From the IMG/VR virus record IMGVR_UViG_3300019458_000053, positions 1 to 47,393 of that record: a stretch of DNA of 47,393 nucleotides; one strand, written 5' to 3'. This DNA comes from a virus. The position numbers and the translations under genes are program-made. The first letter of the stretch is position 1, and every line of letters begins with the position of its first letter. The notes beneath the pieces are model-generated. The model was not told where the DNA came from and searched no databases. It saw only the letters and a list, made by a program, of their open reading frames with translations. Below are positions 30,992 to 39,470 of this stretch, piece after piece.

Positions 30992-33756
30992 GCTACGAAG
31001 TAAGCCAGCTTCCCGTCCGATCGAGGATCCGCGATACCGCGGTGTCGTCGGTTTCGGTTGGTCTTTCCGCGCGCCATGAAGCGGCCAGTGGAACGCCCGC
31101 GATCGGGATGGGCGTGTCGGCGATCTTGGAATTGCCGGATGCGGCCGGCAACTATACGGTCGCCGGCAAGATCCAGTCCGTTTGGACCGACGCGACGAAT
31201 GGCAGCGAAGACGCGGCGACTTCGATCTGGTCAGTCACGGCCGGAGCGATTCAGGAATACGCAAGGTTCAGCGCAAATCAGATCCGCCTCTATGGAGCCA
31301 ATCTGCATTGGGGCGTAGGTGATTCGGATACAGTCTATTGGGACGCGCAGTTTCAGGCGACGCAATCAGGCGCGGCGTTTTCACTTGGGCTCTACAACAC
31401 CGCTGACGATGGTCTTGCGTCCATGCAGGTCAGTGGAGACACGGCCTGGCTTGCACTTGAGAACTATGGATCGGCTTCCGCGGGAAACTTTTTCGCGGCC
31501 CATGCGCCACTAGCCGATCTTTCCACGGTGTACTCGAACTTTGGATCGCTCGTTGTGTCGTCTGCGTCCGCGAGTGCGAGCTTATTTTTAGGCTACGGCA
31601 ACAAGGCGCTTGGTTTACTGATCGATGGAAACGGCAACATCGTCCCGAAGACAGCGGCGTTGACCGCCGCTGCGACCCAGGGGTTTTTCCATATGCTGGG
31701 CTTCGAGAACCGGCCAACTGGCGTGCCTGGCACGACCTTCAGCGGTCGGCAGCCGTTCGGCTGGGATGTGACCAATGACGAGCTTTGGGTCTACCGTGGC
31801 GGCTGGAATCTAGCGAACGCGTTGAAGGTTCGGAAAAACTCCGGCGCGGTCGTTGGTACGCGCCGCCAGATCAATTTGATCGAGGGCAGCAACATCACAT
31901 TGACTGTCGTTGATGATGCCGGCACGGACAAGGAAGTCGACATCACGATTGCCGCAGCGGCAAGTGGCGTCACCGACCATGGTGCATTGACCGGCCTGGC
32001 CGATGATGATCACACGCAGTATCTACTCCTGGCCGGTCGGGCGGGTGGCCAGACAGCGATCGGCGGGACGGCGGCCAGCGAAAATCTGACGCTGCAATCG
32101 ACCGCTCACGCCACGCGTGGAAACATCGTTCTGTCAGACGTAACCACGATCCCGGTTGGCGCGGCGGCGACTCCATCGCTTGTCTTCGCAGGCGATACCA
32201 ATACAGGCATCTGGCAGATTGCGGCCGACAACATCAGCATGTCGACGGGTGGAGCCGAACGATTCCGCCTGGCATCGACGCAGCTTTATTCGATCGTGCC
32301 TGTTCGGACTGATGCCGGGACAGCAGCTTCGCCATCGTTCGGATTCAATGCCGACACAAACACCGGAGTCTTTTCGCCGGGCGCTGACCAGTGGGCCGTA
32401 TCGACCGGAGGCACTGAACGATTCACGGTTTCCACGACAATAGTCCGGTCAAGCTTGCAGATCCAGGGTCCGACCGGAAGCGCGGGCACGCCGAGTTTTT
32501 CGTTCAGCGGCGATGTCGATACCGGGATTTTCAATTCGTCCGCAGACGTCATCGCGTTTGCGACGGCAGGCGTGCAACGCGCCTCGATTTCCAATTCAAG
32601 CTGGGTTGCAACCCAGGCAACCTCTGGCGGAAACGTCAAGTACCTGACCTTCACCAGCGCCGGACATGGAGCCGTTACCGCGAGCGCCGAGCACATCACG
32701 GCGGATTTCGCGTTCAACGCGACGGTCACGCATTCGACCGGCGCAATCTCGATGAACCGGACGGTGCTGTTTCGCGCGCCCACGCACGCATTCGCGGGCG
32801 CGAGCACGATCACCGACGCGGCTACGGTTGCGATAGATGCAGCCCCAATCGCTGGGACGAATGCGACGATCACCAGGGCGTGGGCGTTACTGGCACAGAG
32901 CGGATCCATTGGCGCTGGATCCGGCAGCGTCAGTCTCCCCGGCTATGCTTTTGCAAGTGATCCAGACACGGGATGGTACGTCGAGGGCGCGAACACGCTG
33001 AAGCTGGCGCTGGGCGGGTTGAACAAGGTCGTTTTCGATTCGAGTGGCGATGTGCGATTCACCGACAATATCGAAACCTTCGATCTGGATTTTGCGGCAA
33101 GCCAAGTCAGGCTCGAAAGTTCGACGCAGACGTTGTTCGAGAGCGGGCTGGCGGCTGGATCAGGGGCTGTCGATTATCTTGTGCGACCGTTGAACACGCG
33201 GACAGCGGGTTCTCTGTTTCAGATCGACAACAACACAGCAGGTGCATGGAACTTCAGTGTCGAGTTCCATGGCGGCGCATCAATTCAGCAGACAACCCGA
33301 ACCGGCATCGTTCTTCCAGCGACGGAATCCACCCGTAGTTTTACGGTGACTGCCGGCGCGCTTGCCGATCTGACCAGCACCGGAAGCGGCCAGGATGTCT
33401 ATTTCAACGTCAATCGCACGATCAACTACGCGACCAGCGGCACGACTCCGCAATGGTCAGGCTTTGCAATTTCATCGGGTGCTGCATTCACTGGAGACGT
33501 AGCGACCAGAACGATCACCGATGCTTCGACGATGTATATCGAAGGCCCGCCGACTGCCGGATCAAACGCCGCCATCACCCGCGCCTACAGCCTGTGGATC
33601 GATTCGGGTTACTTGCGCTACGACCAGACGATTGCCGCTGGATCTGACGTGCTGACCTTCACGAATGGACCTGCTGGCACCGCTGGAAATCCTGACGTTT
33701 ATCTGCATGTCTACAGCGGCACGACAACCTACGCGATCCCGGCATTCGCCGTGTGA
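30988..33756 (+). CDS. Long tail fibre / structural protein with repeated DTNTG motifs
   Basis: This encodes 922 residues, the longest gene of the window. DHGALTGLADDDHTQYLLLA at about residues 330-350 is common in tail fibres. It is followed by at least four related blocks: PSLVFAGDTNTGIWQ (about 398), PSFGFNADTNTGVFS (about 450), PSFSFSGDVDTGIFN (about 505) and YAFASDPDTGWYVEG (about 652), each with a hydrophobic strand near 20 residues later. This suggests beta-stranded fibre repeats. There is no peptidase or chaperone signature at the C-terminus. It probably forms the side or central tail fibre. Confidence 0.8.
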   Translation: MSYEVSQLPVRSRIRDTAVSSVSVGLSARHEAASGTPAIGMGVSAILELPDAAGNYTVAGKIQSVWTDATNGSEDAATSIWSVTAGAIQEYARFSANQIRLYGANLHWGVGDSDTVYWDAQFQATQSGAAFSLGLYNTADDGLASMQVSGDTAWLALENYGSASAGNFFAAHAPLADLSTVYSNFGSLVVSSASASASLFLGYGNKALGLLIDGNGNIVPKTAALTAAATQGFFHMLGFENRPTGVPGTTFSGRQPFGWDVTNDELWVYRGGWNLANALKVRKNSGAVVGTRRQINLIEGSNITLTVVDDAGTDKEVDITIAAAASGVTDHGALTGLADDDHTQYLLLAGRAGGQTAIGGTAASENLTLQSTAHATRGNIVLSDVTTIPVGAAATPSLVFAGDTNTGIWQIAADNISMSTGGAERFRLASTQLYSIVPVRTDAGTAASPSFGFNADTNTGVFSPGADQWAVSTGGTERFTVSTTIVRSSLQIQGPTGSAGTPSFSFSGDVDTGIFNSSADVIAFATAGVQRASISNSSWVATQATSGGNVKYLTFTSAGHGAVTASAEHITADFAFNATVTHSTGAISMNRTVLFRAPTHAFAGASTITDAATVAIDAAPIAGTNATITRAWALLAQSGSIGAGSGSVSLPGYAFASDPDTGWYVEGANTLKLALGGLNKVVFDSSGDVRFTDNIETFDLDFAASQVRLESSTQTLFESGLAAGSGAVDYLVRPLNTRTAGSLFQIDNNTAGAWNFSVEFHGGASIQQTTRTGIVLPATESTRSFTVTAGALADLTSTGSGQDVYFNVNRTINYATSGTTPQWSGFAISSGAAFTGDVATRTITDASTMYIEGPPTAGSNAAITRAYSLWIDSGYLRYDQTIAAGSDVLTFTNGPAGTAGNPDVYLHVYSGTTTYAIPAFAV

Positions 33757-33779
33757 TACGCTGACGCCGAGGAGGTCTA

Positions 33780-34109
33780 ATGGAACGCACACTTGCCAAG
33801 GAAATCGCCGCCGCGCCTCTGACGAAGTGGAAGTTGCGCGCGTTCGAGCACCATTTCACGACCGGACGCACTTTCGTGACATACGCCACACTGTCCGACG
33901 ACGGCAGCCGCGAAGTCTTGACGTCCATCACGATCGAAGGACCCGTCATCGATTGCACGGTCGATGAAAAACGGATCACGATCACCGATGCCGTCAAGGC
34001 TGACGCGATTCTTGCCGAAGCCACTGATGGCCTGGAAAACGCCGTGCTCGATGCTCTGACCTCGGCCGGCGTCGATCCCGGTGGCGCGGCTCTTGAGGAG
34101 AAGCCATGA
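33780..34109 (+). CDS. Hypothetical protein after tail fibre
   Basis: This encodes 109 residues with a GAGGAGG-type ribosome site upstream. The N-terminal half is beta-rich (KLRAFEHHFTTGRTFVTYAT) and the C-terminal half helical and acidic. Its position directly after a fibre suggests a fibre assembly or structural partner. No family is recognised. Confidence 0.6.
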   Translation: MERTLAKEIAAAPLTKWKLRAFEHHFTTGRTFVTYATLSDDGSREVLTSITIEGPVIDCTVDEKRITITDAVKADAILAEATDGLENAVLDALTSAGVDPGGAALEEKP

Positions 34110-34630
34110 GCGACGCCCAGACCGCCAAGATCGCCCTGAAGCCAAGCCAACGCCTGGCCCTGATCAACTGGTTCACGGGCAAGAAATGGAAGGGCTACGA
34201 CGATCGGCGCAAACGGCGACGACTACGCGAAGCCCTGCGGATCCAGCCAGATCGTGATTATCGAATTGTCACCGAACCGGCCGGCGAGAACGAGCGCGGC
34301 GAGAAGATGTACCGGCACATCATCGAGCTTGGCCGCTTCGTCGGCGACGATGACGAAAAGAAATTCCAACGGCTGACGCTCGCTGAAGGCCGCCACGCGC
34401 ATCTGTTCGATGTCACCATGGATCAGGTCGACTACATGATCGGCCGGCTGAAAGACGAGGAAACTGTCGACGGTCAGGCGGATACGATCCTCGACATCGA
34501 AGACGCGCTTCATGCGATCAAATCGGACACCTACCAATGTCCGCCCGTCCAGGCATGGGCGGATCTGCCGGATGAAGCCTTCAAGGCGGTGAAAGATCCC
34601 GAAACGAACGCGGACGAAGCCGACGAATGA
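34106..34630 (+). CDS. Hypothetical protein, charged helical
   Basis: This encodes 174 residues. It is very basic near residue 30 (FTGKKWKGYDDRRKRRRLRE), then acidic towards the end (DDEKKFQRLTLAEGRHAHLF; DPETNADEADE). No membrane segment is present. It overlaps both neighbours by 4 bp, so it belongs to the fibre operon. The composition would suit a chaperone or scaffolding role. Confidence 0.6.
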   Translation: MSDAQTAKIALKPSQRLALINWFTGKKWKGYDDRRKRRRLREALRIQPDRDYRIVTEPAGENERGEKMYRHIIELGRFVGDDDEKKFQRLTLAEGRHAHLFDVTMDQVDYMIGRLKDEETVDGQADTILDIEDALHAIKSDTYQCPPVQAWADLPDEAFKAVKDPETNADEADE

Positions 34631-34962
34631 TCAGCCAGCGACGATTCGAGATCGACGACGGAGCCGAGCGAATCGTGCGCGAATGGCAGCACGACTTTTC
34701 CGCTTACGGTCCTGGCGCACTTGATTGCCGGATGGGCGTCGTCGGATCTGGATCTCTGCGTGTCCGTCTTCGGGTTGGCGGATCAGTCGATGGAATCGAT
34801 GGATCGATCGTTGCGGATGCGACTTTCGCTGGTACGGAATCCGTGATCGTCGATGTTGGCTCGATCGCCAACCCGAATAGCCTCCAGCCGGTCAAGCTGA
34901 CCGCGCAACTACTTGGCGGTGCATTGGCGGAATTTCGGGCGAGCCGTGCGGAGTTCGGCTGA
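34627..34962 (+). CDS. Beta-rich protein sharing a domain with the next gene
   Basis: This encodes 111 residues. LRVRLRVGGSVDGIDGSIVA, later QPVKLTAQLLGGALAEFRAS, closely parallels VRVRLRLGGTSGVADGTIAV and APIKLTAQVVAGAGIAGVRG in the next gene. The pair thus comes from duplication of one beta-sandwich-like domain. It is likely a virion surface component. Its TGA shares a base with the next ATG. Confidence 0.65.
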   Translation: MISQRRFEIDDGAERIVREWQHDFSAYGPGALDCRMGVVGSGSLRVRLRVGGSVDGIDGSIVADATFAGTESVIVDVGSIANPNSLQPVKLTAQLLGGALAEFRASRAEFG

Positions 34963-35651
34963 TGCCTGGCCAGCCGTATCCCTATGACGGCGAGTGGGAA
35001 ATCGCGAGCGGCGAAGGCGAGGTCCTGCTGGCCGAACTTGCCGATGATCTTGACGTGTATGCGTCCTCGATCCCATGCAAGCTGGCGGGCGAGGTCCAGG
35101 TCGCGGCGGGCGTCACGGTACGCGTGCGCCTACGTCTAGGCGGCACATCTGGTGTTGCGGATGGGACAATCGCCGTGACAGCCGATCTTACGTCGACAAC
35201 ATGGACGGCATTTCTTGCCTCCGGCACGCCGGTCAATCCGGGCGGTAGCGCGCCGATCAAGCTCACGGCCCAGGTCGTCGCTGGTGCGGGAATAGCTGGT
35301 GTTCGTGGCGTCGTCGCAAGCCTGGATCCCTTGGTGGCGGGCGCAGACGTGACGGATCCGGTCGTGGTTTTCAATCCGCCCGACATGACCGAGATCGCGG
35401 CAGGGACCACGATCCATGTGACCGTGACGGATAACATCGGCCTGCGCGTGTCGTTTCTTTGGGCGACCTTCGATTCCGGCTTCTGGGAGGTCATCCATGA
35501 TGGCGATGACTACAGCCCGACCTACGCGAGCGAGTCGACGCGAGACGTTGTGCCGGGCGGATTCGCGTACCACCTGAAGCGCCGTGGCGGCTGGCCTTCG
35601 GCTCCAACGATTCGCGCGAAGCCGCTTGATCTCTCGGGAAATGAACCATGA
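34962..35651 (+). CDS. Beta-sandwich protein with C-terminal Ig-like domain
   Basis: This encodes 229 residues. Residues about 1-120 repeat the domain of the preceding gene. Residues about 128-229 (DPVVVFNPPDMTEIAAGTTI, then HVTVTDNIGLRVSFLWATF...) look like a bacterial Ig-like / fibronectin-type domain. Ig-like domains on phage virions bind host surface sugars weakly. The gene is probably part of the adsorption apparatus. Confidence 0.65.
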   Translation: MPGQPYPYDGEWEIASGEGEVLLAELADDLDVYASSIPCKLAGEVQVAAGVTVRVRLRLGGTSGVADGTIAVTADLTSTTWTAFLASGTPVNPGGSAPIKLTAQVVAGAGIAGVRGVVASLDPLVAGADVTDPVVVFNPPDMTEIAAGTTIHVTVTDNIGLRVSFLWATFDSGFWEVIHDGDDYSPTYASESTRDVVPGGFAYHLKRRGGWPSAPTIRAKPLDLSGNEP

Positions 35652-36331
35652 CGGTAGACGCTACATATCCGCTCGCGGGTCCGGCAGCGCCGGATGATGA
35701 AGTCGATTCCGGCCAGCCCGTTCAGATCACGCAGAACACGGCGCACGTCGCCGAAGGGATTGACAGATTCATCGAACAGTACAAGCAGCGGCCACGGATG
35801 GCCGCCTGGCTCACGTCCTATCTTGACCAGGTCCAGGAAATCGAGAATGCGCTGTGGGATGTGCTGATCGCGCGCGGCATCGATCAGGCAACCGATGCGC
35901 AGCTTGATATCCTGGGCGCAATCGTGAATCAACCACGACGCGGTCTGACCGATGACGACTATCGGACATTCATCCGTGCCAGGATCGCAGTCAACCGATC
36001 AAATGGCCGGCCCGATGATCTGATCGAAATCTTGCAACTGATAACGATCGATTTGCCCGAATCGATTATCGTGTACCAAGACCGCCCGGAAGCTGGAATC
36101 TTCATTCAGATCGCATCTGATATCGGAACGCTGGTTCCGGCGCACATCATCGAACTTCTCAATGACGCACGGCCGGCCGGCGTCGAACTTCAGTTCAGCT
36201 ATCTGCTTGGCCTATCATCCGAGGCGTTTTCGTTTGCATCATCGACTGCTTACGAAACCGACATCGATACCGGATTCGGGAACACGCTCGATGCTGGAGA
36301 CGGCGGCGAACTTGCCAGCGTTACGGGATAA
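35648..36331 (+). CDS. Baseplate / fibre-joining protein (gpI / DUF2612-like)
   Basis: This encodes 227 residues. IENALWDVLIARGIDQATDA, then LDILGAIVNQPRRGLTDDDY and RTFIRARIAVNRSNG, follow the pattern of gpI/DUF2612 phage proteins that link baseplate wedge to fibre. In most related phages this gene sits directly after gpJ; here the giant fibre and four small genes intervene. The C-terminal 45 residues are Ser/Thr-rich. Confidence 0.75.
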   Translation: MTVDATYPLAGPAAPDDEVDSGQPVQITQNTAHVAEGIDRFIEQYKQRPRMAAWLTSYLDQVQEIENALWDVLIARGIDQATDAQLDILGAIVNQPRRGLTDDDYRTFIRARIAVNRSNGRPDDLIEILQLITIDLPESIIVYQDRPEAGIFIQIASDIGTLVPAHIIELLNDARPAGVELQFSYLLGLSSEAFSFASSTAYETDIDTGFGNTLDAGDGGELASVTG

Positions 36332-36349
36332 TGCGAGGGAAATGGAGCC

Positions 36350-37522
36350 ATGGCTGATCGACCCTTGCTGAATCCGCTGACCTGGGCGACGGATGACGAC
36401 TATACCGGCGGGGCTGAACCAGCAACGCCGACGAAGGTAACGCCTTCGACCGGCAAGCGGGCTCAGGGATGGGAACCGATCGAGAAGCCGGCCGCGCAGC
36501 ACATGAACGCGCTGCTGGGAAATCTTGCGGGATGGGCCGACTACTACCGAGACCTCGATTGGCTCAACACGCAACTGATCACGGATGCGGCGGTCACGAA
36601 CAGCGAGATCCTGCGGGCCATGGCTTCGCTTCCCGAAGTCCTGTCGCCAAGCGGACCTTATCTGACCGCGGTCGGCGAGACTGGAAACGTCTTTTTCAGC
36701 TACGACGGGATCTCATGGGGACACAACGCCGGTGTCGGTGTGGTTGTGTCCCACCACAAAGCCCTTGTTTGGTCGCCACTGGCGAGTCTTTGGATTCTTG
36801 GCGCGGCGGCTTCGGATGCCGATGAAATCATGACGGCCGCGGAATCGGACGCAACCTGGACAGCGCGCAACGATCCGGCGGCTGACGCCAATCGCAACGG
36901 CATTGCCGAGTCAGGATCGATCATCGTCATGTGTCGTGGCGCTGGCGGGTTCGTCACCAGTCCTGATGGAATCACCTGGACGGAGCGCACGCATCCGGCC
37001 ACGAACAAGAACTTGCTTTCGGTTGTCTGGACCGGAAGCCAGTTCGTTGCGGTCGGCGAGCTATCGACGATCTTGACTAGCTCTGACGGAATCACCTGGA
37101 CCGATCGCACGGGCAGCGCGCCAACGGGGATGCGTTTCAATGACGTCGCGTGGGATCCGAATGCCTCCCTGCTGTGCGCGGTCGGGCAGGAAACCGGCCC
37201 GGAAAACGGGGAAATCTTCACCAGCCCGGATGGGATCACCTGGACCCAGCGGCTTTCATATACATCCAGCGAAATCTTCTCGATCGTCCGAGTCGGCGGC
37301 GCGCTGTTCGCCTGCGGCTACAACACGATCAACGGCGTGGCGAGAAATTTCGTGGCGAAATCCCTTGACGGCGGGATCAATTGGGAGCGCCAGGGGATTC
37401 CAGGCAACACGGCCGATGCGACAACGGCTCGCTGTGTTTTCGAGGGCGGGCGCTTTGTCATCTTCTGGGATGACGGCGGATCCGATTTGTTCTATCGCGC
37501 GGGGCCGCGCGTCTCCCTGTAG
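36350..37522 (+). CDS. Receptor-binding-like protein with SPDGITW repeats (beta-propeller-like)
   Basis: This encodes 390 residues. The N-terminal 80 residues (LNPLTWATDDDYTGGAEPAT; GWADYYRDLDWLN) resemble fibre anchoring regions. Then a repeated block appears: SYDGISWGHN, TSPDGITWTERT, TSSDGITWTDRT, TSPDGITWTQRL, SLDGGINWERQG. Each lies about 40-55 residues from the next and is followed by a hydrophobic strand pair. This is an Asp-box-like beta-propeller pattern, known in sialidases and carbohydrate binders. It is probably the distal, receptor-contacting protein. Confidence 0.7.
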   Translation: MADRPLLNPLTWATDDDYTGGAEPATPTKVTPSTGKRAQGWEPIEKPAAQHMNALLGNLAGWADYYRDLDWLNTQLITDAAVTNSEILRAMASLPEVLSPSGPYLTAVGETGNVFFSYDGISWGHNAGVGVVVSHHKALVWSPLASLWILGAAASDADEIMTAAESDATWTARNDPAADANRNGIAESGSIIVMCRGAGGFVTSPDGITWTERTHPATNKNLLSVVWTGSQFVAVGELSTILTSSDGITWTDRTGSAPTGMRFNDVAWDPNASLLCAVGQETGPENGEIFTSPDGITWTQRLSYTSSEIFSIVRVGGALFACGYNTINGVARNFVAKSLDGGINWERQGIPGNTADATTARCVFEGGRFVIFWDDGGSDLFYRAGPRVSL

Positions 37523-37535
37523 TTCTGGGGAGCAC

Positions 37536-37913
37536 ATGGGACCAAGCCAAGACAGCCACGCCGAACGGCACCGGATCGATATCCGCGATCTCCGTGTCCC
37601 GTTCGTCATGGTCCTGACGATGATCGTTTGCTTGGGGACGCTCTTGGCCGGCATCATCGCATCCTGGTATCGGACCAGCAGCCATGCGGACGACGCGGTC
37701 AAGCATCTGGACGTCGCCCAGGTCGCGCGCCAGGGCGGGCCGGTCTACAAGCAAGATCTTGTTGAGGCGAGGGCGGCAATTACTGGCAAGATCGAAGATG
37801 TCGATCGGAAGCAGGAGCGCCGATTGCATGCCTTGCAGATGCAATGTCGATCGACCCGCACTGGACTTAACTGCAGGGTCGCGCAGTTTGCCGATGAAGC
37901 CGACGATCGTTGA
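37536..37913 (+). CDS. Membrane protein with coiled coil (holin or spanin candidate)
   Basis: This encodes 125 residues; ATG 37536 follows GGGGAG. One strong transmembrane helix is present (VPFVMVLTMIVCLGTLLAGI, residues about 25-48) followed by a helical region with KIEDVDRKQERRLHALQMQ. It is encoded two genes before the M15 endolysin. It is a candidate holin-like or i-spanin-like lysis protein, but one membrane helix alone cannot decide. Upstream in-frame starts lie inside the receptor-binding gene and are rejected. Confidence 0.6.
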   Translation: MGPSQDSHAERHRIDIRDLRVPFVMVLTMIVCLGTLLAGIIASWYRTSSHADDAVKHLDVAQVARQGGPVYKQDLVEARAAITGKIEDVDRKQERRLHALQMQCRSTRTGLNCRVAQFADEADDR

Positions 37914-38109
37914 TCCGCCTGGCAGCCCAGCTACCCAGCGCAGGGCCTTGTTTCACGCCCGAGATCAACTGATCCAGGCACAACGCATGGCCGCCCAGGC
38001 GCAAGGGTTGATCGCCCGTTGGTCACATGAGATCGCCAGGCTAGATGCTGCCCTTTATGGCGCGGGTGATGGGACGATTGACAAGACGCCGACGCCAACC
38101 GATTCTTGA
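37894..38109 (+). CDS. Small coiled-coil protein in lysis cluster
   Basis: This encodes 71 residues and overlaps the preceding gene by 20 bp. The sequence HARDQLIQAQRMAAQAQGLI, then ARWSHEIARLDAALYG, is amphipathic helix, ending in a Thr/Pro-rich tail. No good ribosome site is seen, so translation may depend on the overlapping upstream gene. Its position before the endolysin suggests a lysis-related role. Confidence 0.5.
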   Translation: MKPTIVDPPGSPATQRRALFHARDQLIQAQRMAAQAQGLIARWSHEIARLDAALYGAGDGTIDKTPTPTDS

Positions 38110-38112
38110 TCC

Positions 38113-38604
38113 ATGGGTCTGATCATCCCGGCCGGCATCGATGCGATCCGGCTGACCTACGGGGACGCGCGGGCTGCATTGGATCATGATGGCGAAATGT
38201 CGCCGGCCTTGGAAGTCGCGTGGCGAAAAAAGATCCTCGCGCCCTTGAAACTTCCGCGTCCGATTCCACTACGGACGGGCAAGACCCTATCGACGATCTG
38301 GGTCCACGCCAAGGTCGCGCAGGTTTTCGGCGCGGCCTTCCGGGCGATCGATGATGCTGGACACTGGCCGTTGCTGGTGACGTTTGACGGTTGTTACGCG
38401 TTTCGCGCGAAGCGCGGGCTGGACAAGTTATCGACGCACTGCTGGGGAATCGCGGTGGATCTGAATGCCGCAACAAATCGCCTCGGGGCCACGCCAACAA
38501 TACGATCTGAAATCGTCGCGGCCTTCGAGGTACAGGGTTGCCGCTGGGGCGGGCGCTGGAGACGACCGGACGGGATGCATTTTCAAGCATGTACGGGATA
38601 TTGA
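38113..38604 (+). CDS. Endolysin, M15-type (VanY-like) peptidase
   Basis: This encodes 163 residues. The zinc-peptidase signature STHCWGIAVDLNA places His109 and Asp116 as ligands, and DGMHFQ near the end gives His156. This SxHxxGxAxD...MHF set is typical of M15_4 L-Ala-D-Glu or D-Ala-D-Ala peptidases of phages. It would cut peptidoglycan cross-bridges at the end of infection. There is no signal peptide, so it needs a holin-type exit. Confidence 0.88.
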   Translation: MGLIIPAGIDAIRLTYGDARAALDHDGEMSPALEVAWRKKILAPLKLPRPIPLRTGKTLSTIWVHAKVAQVFGAAFRAIDDAGHWPLLVTFDGCYAFRAKRGLDKLSTHCWGIAVDLNAATNRLGATPTIRSEIVAAFEVQGCRWGGRWRRPDGMHFQACTGY

Positions 38605-38605
38605 C

Positions 38606-39085
38606 GTGCTGATCATCGGGATCGACGCAGCCACGCAATTGACCGGCTGGGCCGTCGTCCAGCCAGGCCCGGGGATCCCGAAATTGATCGCTTCGGGGAT
38701 CGTGGCCGGCACTGGCGCACAGCAGATCCTCGCTCTGGCCCAGGCGTGGGGACCCAAGATCCATGCGGCGGCGGTCGAGGAGCCGTATCTGGATCCGGCG
38801 AAGGGCGTCGGCACGATGCGCAAATTGGCGGGCGCGACAGAGCGCTGGTTGATGGCCTGGGACCTCGCCGGCGTGCCATGCCGTGCCATTCGCGCGCAGG
38901 AATGGCAGACGGGCGTACTAGCGGGCCTGGCAGGCCCGCGGGCCGATAGGGCGACGCGGAAACGTGCTGCAGGCATCTGGACGCGGTCGCAGTTCGGCGT
39001 GGCGCTCTCAGAGGATGTCGCCGACGCCGCGTGCCTGGCCTTCTGGGAAGGTCGCCGGCTGGCGTTCGGCCGGCGGGCTGCATAA
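38606..39085 (+). CDS. RuvC-like Holliday junction resolvase
   Basis: This encodes 159 residues from GTG 38606, one base after the endolysin stop. The RNase H-like fold is marked by IIGIDAATQLTGWAVV (Asp7), AAAVEEPYL (Glu about 58-59) and LSEDVADAACLAFWEG (Asp about 140). This is the acidic-triad order of RuvC-type crossover junction nucleases, known in phages for resolving replication and recombination branches before packaging. It is followed by a long non-coding region. Confidence 0.75.
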   Translation: MLIIGIDAATQLTGWAVVQPGPGIPKLIASGIVAGTGAQQILALAQAWGPKIHAAAVEEPYLDPAKGVGTMRKLAGATERWLMAWDLAGVPCRAIRAQEWQTGVLAGLAGPRADRATRKRAAGIWTRSQFGVALSEDVADAACLAFWEGRRLAFGRRAA

Positions 39086-39356
39086 CGAGGTCTGGGGCGG
39101 CTACCATCGCAGCCGAGGGCTGCCAGGGGCCAGCCCGGGCGGATCTAGCCCGATCCCTTCTGGGCTCTGATCTGTCCGTCGGTCCGCGCGCTCGCCGGCA
39201 AATGCCGCAGCTTGCTCGCTATGTCGCCGCCCGGCGTCGACTGGGCCAGCGGTATGTCGCCCGGCCGAAACCGGGGTGCTGGATCGGGCGATCCTCACCG
39301 GGAGGATCCGGCCTATCGATCGCCCATCCCAAGACGCAGCGCACAGTGGCCGACCG

Positions 39357-39408
39357 ACGAACGCTTTGACCTACGGGCTGTCTGCTGTAGACTCTCATCA
39401 GCGTTCGT
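39357..39408 (+). promoter_or_regulatory. Promoter flanked by 9-bp inverted repeat
   Basis: TTGACC (39366-39371), a 16-bp spacer and TAGACT (39388-39393) form a plausible sigma70-type promoter. It lies within an inverted repeat, ACGAACGCT (39357-39365) and AGCGTTCGT (39400-39408). The arms could be the binding site of a repressor that covers the promoter, or simply form a stem-loop. Transcription would start near 39400 and cross the 17-bp hairpin into the lipoprotein gene. Confidence 0.5.
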
Positions 39409-39430
39409 TCGGTTGGCACCGCGACGTTAC

Positions 39431-39470
39431 ACGGCCCTGGGTCTGGATCGCAAGATCCACCTGGGGCCGT
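39431..39470 (+). ncRNA. 17-bp hairpin with GCAA (GNRA) tetraloop, candidate RNA element
   Basis: ACGGCCCTGGGTCTGGATC (39431-39449), loop GCAA, GATCCACCTGGGGCCGT (39454-39470) pair along 17 positions (two of them G-U) with only a two-base bulge (CT, 39442-39443). The closing pair and tetraloop match the very stable GNRA class, which also makes tertiary or protein contacts. There is no T-tract after it, so a simple terminator is unlikely. Confidence 0.5.
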
